A stretch of DNA of 56,335 nucleotides from a gamma proteobacterium symbiont of Taylorina sp. (lineage in GTDB: Bacteria > Pseudomonadota > Gammaproteobacteria > GRL18), in contig JAHXIV010000070.1 of assembly GCA_025655455.1 (NCBI GenBank), forward strand, positions 1-56,335, read 5' to 3'. The notes under the pieces are model-generated. The model searched no databases, was not told where the DNA came from, and saw nothing but the letters and a program-made list of their open reading frames with translations. Every line of letters starts with the position of its first letter. Within the stretch, counting starts at the first letter, position 1. This document shows positions 32,280-39,953 of this stretch, piece by piece. The translations under genes and the position numbers were made by a program.

Positions 32280-34073
32280 ATGAAGCAGTCAGGATCTTTA
32301 AATTATCAGTGGGCATTTAGTTTAATCAATCATTTTTCCCGGCTGGGTATTTCACAGGCAGTCATTTCTCCGGGTTCACGTTCAACTCCATTAGCGCTGG
32401 CTTGTGAAAAGCACAATAAAATCCAGACCTGGCTGCAAATCGATGAACGCAGTGCCGGATTTTTTGCTCTGGGTCTGGCACAGCAAAAACAGCAGCCTGT
32501 TATATTAGTCTGTACTTCCGGCAGTGCAGTAGCCAATTGGCTGCCTGCAGTGGTTGAAGCTAATCATTCTTATACAGCACTTATTTTACTTTCAGCTGAT
32601 CGACCGAAAGAATTACAAAATTGTGGTGCTAATCAAACCATTGATCAAAAGTCATTATTTGCCTCCCAGGTTCGTGACACTATTTTATTGGAAGAATCCA
32701 ATGAAATACTCTTGAATAATTCATATCTACAGCAAGTAACCAGCCGGGCTTATAAAAAATCATTACAGGACAAACCGGGACCGGTTCACATCAATATCCC
32801 GTTCAAAGAACCATTATTACCTAAACGCTTCACCAGCGAGGATTTAAATCATTTTATCGATCAGTTAGAAGATGAAGTTTTATCAACAGACAATCCATCT
32901 ATCCCATCAAAAACAGATAGTGAAGTATCCAGCCATACAATTTCGCCAATACGACTCAATTTATTAGCTAAAATAATTAATTCAGATAAAGGCCTAATCA
33001 TTTGTGGTCGATTAAGCAGTCAGGAACAAATCGGCTTTGCACAATTATTAGTCCAGTTGACAAAAACACTCAATTGTCCCGCCTTAATTGATCCGCTTTC
33101 AAATTGTCGATTTACTCAGTATGACAGCTCTCACTTTATCTATAATTATGATCATTTTTTAAAACAGCATCATATTACGGGGCATACCCCATTAAAACCC
33201 GACTGGATTATCCGTTTTGGACAATTTCCTGTCTCAAAAAATTGTCTGCTTTATCTTCAGTCTCTTAATTGTCATTCGATATTAGTAAGTTCCTATGGTG
33301 ATAAGTTGGATCCCATTCATAAAACCAATACACAAATCCATAGTTTACCCTCCCAATTTTGCCAGAAAATACTGGCTTTATCCATACAGACACAAACTCA
33401 GGACTGGCTGAAGCATTGGCTGAATCTTGAAAAAAAATCTGCTGTCAGAATTCAGGATGTTACGACAACAATTGATAATACTGCTTTTTTTGAAGGTCAC
33501 ATTATTCATAATTTACTTAAATCAATTCCTGATAACAGCTTTATCTTTAGCGGTAACTCTATGGCAATCCGTGATTTTGATACCTTTATCACCCATAATT
33601 CAACTTATAATAAAAAAATAAGCTTGTTTGCCAATCGTGGTGTCAGTGGGATTGATGGTAACTTATCAACTTTTTTCGGGCTGCTGGCTAATCAAAAAGA
33701 CAATAAAAAATCCTACGGTGTCGCATTGGTCGGTGATCTTACTTTCTATCATGATATGAACGGTTTGTTGATTTGCAAACAATTGTCAGCTATGGGAATG
33801 AATGCTGCAATTTTACTGATTAACAATAGCGGTGGTGTGATTTTTAATTATTTACCGCAACAGCAACTGGATAGTTTTGATAAACTCTGGACAATGGATA
33901 CCGGTCTGGATTTTAAATATAGTGCAAAACTGTATGGCTTAAATTATACCAAAATAAATAACAAGCAAGACCTGGAAAAACAACTGCCTCTTCTGTTATC
34001 ACAATCCGGCATTCAAATAATAGAAGTTATTATCGATCAGAAAACTAGTGTAGAATGCCATAATCAACTTTAA
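32280..34073 (+). CDS. menD: MenD, SEPHCHC synthase
   Basis: Thiamine-diphosphate enzyme that adds 2-oxoglutarate to isochorismate. 597 aa. The N-terminal PYR domain has VISPGSRSTPLALAC, IDERSAGFFALGLAQ with the activating Glu, and CTSGSAVANWLPAVVEA and LLSADRPKELQNCGANQTID. The C-terminal PP domain has NRGVSGIDGNLSTFFGL, VGDLTFYHDMNGLL and LINNSGGVIFNYLPQQ. The start ATG lies 1 nt after the menF stop, so the two are probably co-translated. No lesion seen. Confidence 0.95.
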   Translation: MKQSGSLNYQWAFSLINHFSRLGISQAVISPGSRSTPLALACEKHNKIQTWLQIDERSAGFFALGLAQQKQQPVILVCTSGSAVANWLPAVVEANHSYTALILLSADRPKELQNCGANQTIDQKSLFASQVRDTILLEESNEILLNNSYLQQVTSRAYKKSLQDKPGPVHINIPFKEPLLPKRFTSEDLNHFIDQLEDEVLSTDNPSIPSKTDSEVSSHTISPIRLNLLAKIINSDKGLIICGRLSSQEQIGFAQLLVQLTKTLNCPALIDPLSNCRFTQYDSSHFIYNYDHFLKQHHITGHTPLKPDWIIRFGQFPVSKNCLLYLQSLNCHSILVSSYGDKLDPIHKTNTQIHSLPSQFCQKILALSIQTQTQDWLKHWLNLEKKSAVRIQDVTTTIDNTAFFEGHIIHNLLKSIPDNSFIFSGNSMAIRDFDTFITHNSTYNKKISLFANRGVSGIDGNLSTFFGLLANQKDNKKSYGVALVGDLTFYHDMNGLLICKQLSAMGMNAAILLINNSGGVIFNYLPQQQLDSFDKLWTMDTGLDFKYSAKLYGLNYTKINNKQDLEKQLPLLLSQSGIQIIEVIIDQKTSVECHNQL

Positions 34074-34100
34074 CCTGCATCTAATCAATATTGGAACTCT

Positions 34101-34934
34101 ATGACCTGGAATCCTGTTAAGCAATATAACTTCATAGATATACTTTATGAACACAGTAATGGCGAACAGAAAGGTATTGCAAAAATTTCCATTAATCGTC
34201 CAGAGGTACGTAATGCTTTTCGTCCGGAAACTATTTCTGAACTCATTGAAGCATTTCATCATGCTCATCATGACGCAGCAATCGGTGTTATTATTTTAAC
34301 AGGTGCAGGGGATTTAGCCTTTTGTTCCGGGGGAGATCAAAAAGTCCGTGGAGATGATGGAGGTTATAAAGACAGTCAGGGAACCAATCATCTCAATGTA
34401 TTAGAACTGCAACGCCAGATAAGAACCCTGCCTAAACCTGTCGTTGCTATGGTGGCAGGTTACGCTATTGGCGGCGGCCATGTATTACACTTAATATGTG
34501 ACCTGACTATAGCTGCTGATAATGCACGTTTTGGCCAGACCGGTCCAAAAGTTGGCAGCTTTGATGCCGGCCTGGGTTCAGGGATTATGGCTCGTACTAT
34601 AGGCTTAAAAAAAGCTAAGGAAATCTGGTTTTTGTGTCGCCAATATGATGCTCAGGATGCCTTAAACATGGGACTGGTTAATGCCGTCGTTCCCCTGGAA
34701 AAACTGGAATCAGAAACTATTTCATGGTGTCAGGAAATGCTGCAGCACTCCCCTACCGCTTTACGAGTATTAAAATCAGCCTTTAACGCTGATACTGATG
34801 GACTTTCAGGTATACAGGAACTGGCGGGTAATGCCACTGCCCTGTTTTATATGACAGAAGAAGGTCAGGAAGGCCGTAATGCCTTCATTGAAAAAAGATC
34901 GCCTGATTTTAGTCGTTATAAACGCAGACCCTGA
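34101..34934 (+). CDS. menB: MenB, 1,4-dihydroxy-2-naphthoyl-CoA synthase
   Basis: Crotonase-fold enzyme closing the naphthoate ring of menaquinone. 277 aa, with [80 protein letters not shown] and the MenB-specific [16 protein letters not shown] and [14 protein letters not shown] segments. The C-terminal [11 protein letters not shown] is typical. It lies 27 bp after menD in the same operon. Confidence 0.95.
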   Translation: MTWNPVKQYNFIDILYEHSNGEQKGIAKISINRPEVRNAFRPETISELIEAFHHAHHDAAIGVIILTGAGDLAFCSGGDQKVRGDDGGYKDSQGTNHLNVLELQRQIRTLPKPVVAMVAGYAIGGGHVLHLICDLTIAADNARFGQTGPKVGSFDAGLGSGIMARTIGLKKAKEIWFLCRQYDAQDALNMGLVNAVVPLEKLESETISWCQEMLQHSPTALRVLKSAFNADTDGLSGIQELAGNATALFYMTEEGQEGRNAFIEKRSPDFSRYKRRP

Positions 34935-34971
34935 TTAAAGATAAGAATACAATGCGTCAAATGGTAAAATT

Positions 34972-35874
34972 TTGAACTGCTTATCTATCTGGTGGTTAGC
35001 AATCCGTCCTAAAACACTAACTATTTCAATCACTCCTGTATTATCAGGTTCTGCATTGGCATGGCATGATCATGCTGTATTCTCAACGTTAACCTTTCTC
35101 ATTATTCTTCTATCAGCACTGTGCATTCAAATCGGCACCAATCTTTACAATGATGCAGCTGATTTTGAAAAGGGAGCAGATACAGATAAACGACTGGGAC
35201 CAAAGCGTGCAGCACAACAGGGCTGGTTGAGTTCAAGACAAATAAAAACAGGCGCTTTCATCAGCTTCCTGATTGCTTTTATTGCAGGTATTTATCTCGC
35301 CTGGCTTGGCGGGATAAGTATTGTCATCCTGGGGCTGATTTCCATTTTATGCGGCTATGCTTATACTGGTGGCCCAAAACCAATAGCCTACTCCCCCTTT
35401 GGAGAATTGTTTGTTCTGATATTTTTTGGTCTCTGTGCTGTAGGTGGAACCTATTATTTACAATGTCAGCATATTAATCTGATTATATTATTAATAGCCA
35501 GTGGAATTGGCAGTCTGGCAGCAGCCATATTATTAGTGAATAACTATCGTGATTTGGATGGTGATGAGAAAGCACAAAAGTTAACTCTGGTTCATTATAC
35601 CGGCCGCCCGACTACCCGACTGATTTATAGCTTTATGATCCTTTATCCTTATCTGATTTTATTCAGCCTGCCACTATTATCTTCATCACAACAGCCTCAG
35701 GCAGCATACTCATGGTTTGTTCTATTACCTCTATTGAGTTTTCACTTTGCTATTAAAATTATCCATCTATTATTTAGCCTGGAGATTTCCACTCAGCTCA
35801 ATACCGTATTAGTCAAAACCGCACAATTACAGCTAATCTATACATTATTATTAACCATCGGATTATTAATATGA
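34972..35874 (+). CDS. menA: MenA, 1,4-dihydroxy-2-naphthoate polyprenyltransferase
   Basis: UbiA-family membrane enzyme attaching the polyprenyl tail. 300 aa, about eight helices. LAIRPKTLTISITPVLSGSA opens the family pattern, NLYNDAADFEKGADTDKR is the first Asp-rich diphosphate/Mg site, and NNYRDLDGDEKAQKLTLV the second. The start is unusual: the only in-frame codon is TTG at 34972 with no good SD. It overlaps the stop (TTGA) of a tiny out-of-frame reading frame, MRQMVKF (34952-34975). Either translation is coupled to that mini-ORF or a 1-nt frameshift separates the true N-terminus. It overlaps menC by 4 bp. Confidence 0.88.
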   Translation: MNCLSIWWLAIRPKTLTISITPVLSGSALAWHDHAVFSTLTFLIILLSALCIQIGTNLYNDAADFEKGADTDKRLGPKRAAQQGWLSSRQIKTGAFISFLIAFIAGIYLAWLGGISIVILGLISILCGYAYTGGPKPIAYSPFGELFVLIFFGLCAVGGTYYLQCQHINLIILLIASGIGSLAAAILLVNNYRDLDGDEKAQKLTLVHYTGRPTTRLIYSFMILYPYLILFSLPLLSSSQQPQAAYSWFVLLPLLSFHFAIKIIHLLFSLEISTQLNTVLVKTAQLQLIYTLLLTIGLLI

Positions 35875-37046
35875 GTCCTCGGCCAACAAACTCGCCCTCT
35901 ATCGTTTTGCAAACATCATCACCTGAAAATAACACAGTGGGTGAGTTTATGTTTGATAAAAGCCCCGTTTATTCCCTAATAGATGAATTCTTTGCACAAC
36001 AATACGTTATTACAGAATATCAGCTTCAACCCTATAATATCAAGCTGACAAACCCTTGGAAAAGTGCCTCATCCACACTTCACTATCGACAGGGATTATT
36101 AATCAGGCTGACAATCAAGAACCCTTTGTTAATAGATGGCTCTCTATCTGCTATTGGTGAATGTGCTCCCATGGCTGAGATCGGCACAGAATCTTTAGCT
36201 CAGGCACAAAATTTTTTTTATTACCAATTACAGACAATTAAAGGTAAGCCATTTAATAGTAAATTGCTATCAGACACAAAGTTATTGCCCGCTTGTCGTT
36301 TTGCTCTGGAAAGCATTTTGCTGATTTTTCTTTCAAAAATACACAAAAAGAATATTGCCCGTTGTTTAAATCCCTCTTCTGCCTCAGCCATAAAAATAAA
36401 CACAATGCTTGGATCTCTGGATGATGGAATAATTTCCAGAACTAAAAATGCTGAGCAAGCCGGTTTTAACTGCATTAAATTAAAAATGGGCTTAACTGAT
36501 ATTGAAACTGAAACTGATATACTACGTAATTTATTAGAGCAATTATCTCCTGCAACACTGATTCGTCTGGATGCCAACAAAAGCTGGTCATTTAAGGAGA
36601 CGCAATGGATATTAAATCAGCTGAAAGCTTATCATAGACAAATTGATAGCATTGAAGAACCCTTATCTGATTTTAATTGTAAAAATGATAAGGATTGGAA
36701 AAAATATCAGGATTTACAGAACAAATCACCAATAACACTGGCTTTAGATGAATCTTTTTCAATGAATTTACCATTAAGCCAATTTCCTGTCCATCGAGTC
36801 ATTCTAAAACCAATGGTACAAGGTGGAATTTTAAACACTCTGAAAATTGCAAAACTGGCTCTAAGTCATAATATTCAAACAATAATTACCAGCACCATTG
36901 AAACAGGATATGGACTCCAGATTATAAGCCACGCTTGTGCAGCTCTCAACAACCAACATCATCATGGTTTAGACACCTCATCCTGGCTTGAAGATTCACT
37001 GATAGCTCCTCCAGAGATCAAACTTGGATACATGATAATAAATTAA
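35871..37046 (+). CDS. menC: MenC, o-succinylbenzoate synthase
   Basis: Enolase-superfamily dehydratase of the menaquinone pathway. 391 aa including a non-conserved N-terminus of about 50 residues. Core motifs: LTNPWKSASSTLHYRQGLLI, GECAPM, CIKLKMG (catalytic Lys), IRLDANKSWSF (metal Asp), DSIEEPL (metal Glu), LALDESF (metal Asp) and RVILKPMVQGG (catalytic Lys). The ATG at 35871 overlaps the menA stop (ATGA). A later in-frame ATG (35950, MFDKSPVYSL) is possible. menE, menH and MenI-type genes are not in the window. Confidence 0.9.
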   Translation: MSPRPTNSPSIVLQTSSPENNTVGEFMFDKSPVYSLIDEFFAQQYVITEYQLQPYNIKLTNPWKSASSTLHYRQGLLIRLTIKNPLLIDGSLSAIGECAPMAEIGTESLAQAQNFFYYQLQTIKGKPFNSKLLSDTKLLPACRFALESILLIFLSKIHKKNIARCLNPSSASAIKINTMLGSLDDGIISRTKNAEQAGFNCIKLKMGLTDIETETDILRNLLEQLSPATLIRLDANKSWSFKETQWILNQLKAYHRQIDSIEEPLSDFNCKNDKDWKKYQDLQNKSPITLALDESFSMNLPLSQFPVHRVILKPMVQGGILNTLKIAKLALSHNIQTIITSTIETGYGLQIISHACAALNNQHHHGLDTSSWLEDSLIAPPEIKLGYMIIN

Positions 37047-37050
37047 ACAA

Positions 37051-37290
37051 TTGTTTTTAAAGGATTTTAATGTTTTATGTATTGAAGAAAATTCCAACAG
37101 CCCCGCTACTTCAAAACATTTATTCTTCTATCGAGAATCGATAGCCGCTGATGAAACATTTTACCTAAGCTCATCTTCTATCAATATTTTTAATACTTTA
37201 ATCAGCTTTACTTTTTCATGTGATGGCAGTCATTATATGAACTATCAGGAATTTATTGAAAAGGACATATCATTCTGGTATGGGGATTAA
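37051..37290 (+). CDS. Doubtful 79-aa ORF after menC
   Basis: The frame opens with TTG and encodes an acidic, Ser/Phe-rich peptide (YLSSSSINIFNTLISFTFS, YQEFIEKDISFWYGD) that I do not recognise. The TTG has no SD. A better initiation signal, AAAGGA before the ATG at 37069, drives another frame of only 24 codons (MFYVLKKIPTAPLL...). This may be a frameshifted relic or non-coding DNA. Confidence 0.2.
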   Translation: MFLKDFNVLCIEENSNSPATSKHLFFYRESIAADETFYLSSSSINIFNTLISFTFSCDGSHYMNYQEFIEKDISFWYGD

Positions 37291-37448
37291 GAACCTTCAG
37301 CTAAACTTGAAATTTACCGACCATCATTTTGGTAATATAAAATACCAAATAAAATGGTTGGAAAATTTTAAGTTAGTTAAGTCTTGAATTAATTATAACC
37401 CAGTATTATACTCGGACATTCAAACAAACAATTGATGAGGAAATACTT

Positions 37449-37862
37449 ATGGAAAACAGACGTGAATTTTTAAAAGCCGGTGTTATTGCTGCTGCTGGAG
37501 TCGGCAGTGTTGTGCTGAGCAGTAACAGCTTTTCCAGCGGCTCATTCAATATGCCTGCCGGTATTGTTTATACTAAAGAAAATCCTGGTAAATGGGCCAA
37601 AAAAGTGGGTGGTCATGCACCTAAAGTCAGTGTTAATGGCAATAAAATAACCGTTGAAACTAACCATGGTATGAGCAGTAAACATTATATAGTTCGACAT
37701 ACGATTGTTTCTATGAGAGGTGAAGTGCTGGCAGAGAAAACATTTTCACCCGATGATGAGAAAGCTATTTCAGAATTTGAAATTAACACCAGTCATAAGC
37801 AATTAATTGCAACGAGCTTTTGTAATAAGCACGATATGTGGGCTGAATTATTCACTGTATAG
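37449..37862 (+). CDS. Tat-exported superoxide-reductase-like (desulfoferrodoxin family) protein
   Basis: 137 aa. A twin-arginine signal, MENRREFLKAGVIAAAGVGS, is followed by a small SOR-like domain. Candidate iron ligands in the expected order are His in GGHAPKV, His in TNHGMSSKHYIVRH (two His), and Cys and His in SFCNKHDMW. Neelaredoxin-type superoxide reductases use four His and one Cys in this pattern; the usual N-terminal Glu-Lys-His motif is modified. It probably reduces superoxide in the periplasm. Monocistronic, SD GAGGAAA 9 nt before the ATG. An alternative is a SOR-fold protein without activity. Confidence 0.75.
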   Translation: MENRREFLKAGVIAAAGVGSVVLSSNSFSSGSFNMPAGIVYTKENPGKWAKKVGGHAPKVSVNGNKITVETNHGMSSKHYIVRHTIVSMRGEVLAEKTFSPDDEKAISEFEINTSHKQLIATSFCNKHDMWAELFTV

Positions 37863-38091
37863 CCCTGGATGCATGATACAGTTCCTTAAATCTTTGTAAT
37901 ATTATGTTGAGTTTATAAGTGAGTCTCATACTTGTCTTTTAGTCTGTGGCTCAGTTATAAGAGATGAACTCCACATAGTGAAGTGTTTTTGAATTTCCTA
38001 TCCTTTGCCCATTTTTTAGTGACCAAAGGAATCGTTACTTTTTTCTTTATTTGGTATAGAATCAACATAATTCTAATAATAGTTGATTCCT

Positions 38092-39414
38092 GTGTTAAAA
38101 AATACTTTTCAAAATTTTTCTATAAGAACAAAGTTAATATTTCTGTTTAGCCTGAGTGCAGGAATCGCACTCTTTTTGGCAACCACCAGCTCTTTTATCT
38201 ACAATATGTACAAAGATAAAAATACAGTGGTTAAAGAAAGTATTAAATTAGCTAAAGTCAGCGGAAAAAACATAGCTGCCTCATTGATGTTTGCGGACAG
38301 GGACTCTGCCAATTCAATTCTACGGCCGATTTTAAATGATAAAAATGTCCACTCTATTAAGATTTATGATAATCAGGGTCGTCTTTTTACTACCATAGGT
38401 AATATTACAATTCAGCTGAACAACTGGATTGCAGATGAATTTGTGAATTATCCAGAGGTTAGTATATCAACCTCATGGGATTATATTGATATATTAACCT
38501 CTATAACACATGCCGGTGAAAATATTGGGTATTTACAAATTATCAGTAATACCAATGCCATTAAAAAGCATATCATTGAACAGATTTTTGTTTCATTAAC
38601 TATCGTTTTATTTACTTTCGTTATTATTTTTATCCTTGCTTTCTGGTTTGAAAAGATTTTTTCAAAACCCCTCTATGACCTTCTCAATGCAATGCGACAG
38701 ATTAAAAATGATCCTGCATCTGATATTTATTTGCCTTCTCATACTAAAGATGAATTCCATGAGCTTTATACTGAATTTAATCGCATGACCAATGAAATAA
38801 AAAAGCGTGATAATATTTTAAAAGAACATAATATTGATTTAAAAAAACTGGTCAGTTCTACGAATGAAGAATTGAAAAAAACAAAAAGTAACCTTAATGA
38901 AGTTTCTATATTAGCAACAACCGATCCATTGACTAATCTGTCAAATCGTAGAAATACCATGGATCAATTTGATTTATTAATTAAAGACGCACAAAAAGAG
39001 GATAAGCCATTAGGTGTGATAATGCTTGATATCGATCATTTTAAGCAAGTTAATGACAACCTGGGTCATCAGGCAGGAGATATTGTTCTTAAGAATGTAG
39101 CACAACATTTATTGGAAAATGCTCGGGATAATGATGTTGTGGGTCGTATTGGCGGTGAAGAATTTTTAATTTTATGCCAGCATGCTGATATGGATACCAC
39201 TTATAAAGTGGCTGAACGAATTCGGCATAATGTGGAGCAGCAAATCATTAGTTATGAAAAAGATAAATCAACACAGGTTACCATTAGTATGGGCTTATGT
39301 AGCACTATTCCCGCACTCAATACAAAAGAAGAATTAATTAAAATTGTTGATGATGCACTTTATAAAGCAAAAAGAACAGGTAGAAATAAAGTTATAAAAG
39401 GATTTGTAGTATGA
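38092..39414 (+). CDS. Membrane diguanylate cyclase with periplasmic sensor and HAMP
   Basis: 440 aa from the GTG at 38092; a TTG at 38083 is an alternative. Helix about 13-35, a CHASE8-like periplasmic domain (SLMFADRDSANSILRPIL, HSIKIYDNQGRLF), second helix about 165-185, a HAMP linker with coiled coil, then GGDEF: DPLTNLSNRR, LDIDHFKQVNDNLGHQAGD, GGEEF active site (354-358) and an intact inhibitory RxxD (RDND, 345-348). It should make c-di-GMP. The architecture and the YfiR-like gene overlapping it by 4 bp are those of the YfiN/YfiR system, in which the periplasmic YfiR represses the cyclase. Confidence 0.88.
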   Translation: MLKNTFQNFSIRTKLIFLFSLSAGIALFLATTSSFIYNMYKDKNTVVKESIKLAKVSGKNIAASLMFADRDSANSILRPILNDKNVHSIKIYDNQGRLFTTIGNITIQLNNWIADEFVNYPEVSISTSWDYIDILTSITHAGENIGYLQIISNTNAIKKHIIEQIFVSLTIVLFTFVIIFILAFWFEKIFSKPLYDLLNAMRQIKNDPASDIYLPSHTKDEFHELYTEFNRMTNEIKKRDNILKEHNIDLKKLVSSTNEELKKTKSNLNEVSILATTDPLTNLSNRRNTMDQFDLLIKDAQKEDKPLGVIMLDIDHFKQVNDNLGHQAGDIVLKNVAQHLLENARDNDVVGRIGGEEFLILCQHADMDTTYKVAERIRHNVEQQIISYEKDKSTQVTISMGLCSTIPALNTKEELIKIVDDALYKAKRTGRNKVIKGFVV

Positions 39415-39953
39415 AATACAAGATAAAAAAAATACTCATCAGCCTCTTGATCTGCATTATTCTCAGCCCGTTGCTGCCGACATTTGCAGCCAATGAAGAA
39501 CTGGCTTTACAAGCTGTATTTCTGGGACGTTTTGCAAAATTTATTGACTGGCCGAATAATGATAAAGATAAATTTGTTATTACCTTAATTGATGAAAACC
39601 CATTTGGTAAGCTGTTAGATGAACTCTATAAAGACAAAACCATACATGACAAATCAATAGAAATTCATTATGTGACTCGTATTGATGATATTAAAGACAC
39701 TGATATTTTATTTATTACTCTGGATAATAAATCCGAAATGCAAAAGGTGATTAAATATGCTCAAAAGCAATCTATTTTAACGATTAGCGAGCATCGGGGC
39801 TTTGCACAAAGGGGAGGGATTATTCAGCTAAACTTTGTGATGCAGAAAACACAGCTTAAAATAAACTATGACTCTGCAGTTAAATCTAATATTAAAATCA
39901 GTGCACCTCTTCTTGCGATTGCTCAACATGTTATTAAAGGAGAAGTTCAATGA
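39411..39953 (+). CDS. YfiR-like periplasmic protein
   Basis: 180 aa with a signal peptide (ILISLLICIILSPLLPTFA). The mature part has the YfiR-family pattern ALQAVFLGRFAKFIDWPN, FVITLIDENPFGKLLDEL, IHYVTRIDDIKDTDILFITL, QSILTISEHRGFAQRGGII and LNFV. YfiR binds and inhibits its cognate diguanylate cyclase in the periplasm, and envelope stress releases it. It overlaps the cyclase gene (ATGA) and the TonB-receptor gene (ATGA), so the three are one operon. The cysteines of P. aeruginosa YfiR are not present here. Confidence 0.82.
   Translation: MKYKIKKILISLLICIILSPLLPTFAANEELALQAVFLGRFAKFIDWPNNDKDKFVITLIDENPFGKLLDELYKDKTIHDKSIEIHYVTRIDDIKDTDILFITLDNKSEMQKVIKYAQKQSILTISEHRGFAQRGGIIQLNFVMQKTQLKINYDSAVKSNIKISAPLLAIAQHVIKGEVQ

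Noticed and set aside
37291..37440. Imperfect hairpin CCATCATTTTGGTA...TACCAAATAAAATGG as a terminator
   Set aside because: Several mismatches and no T-run; too weak to call.
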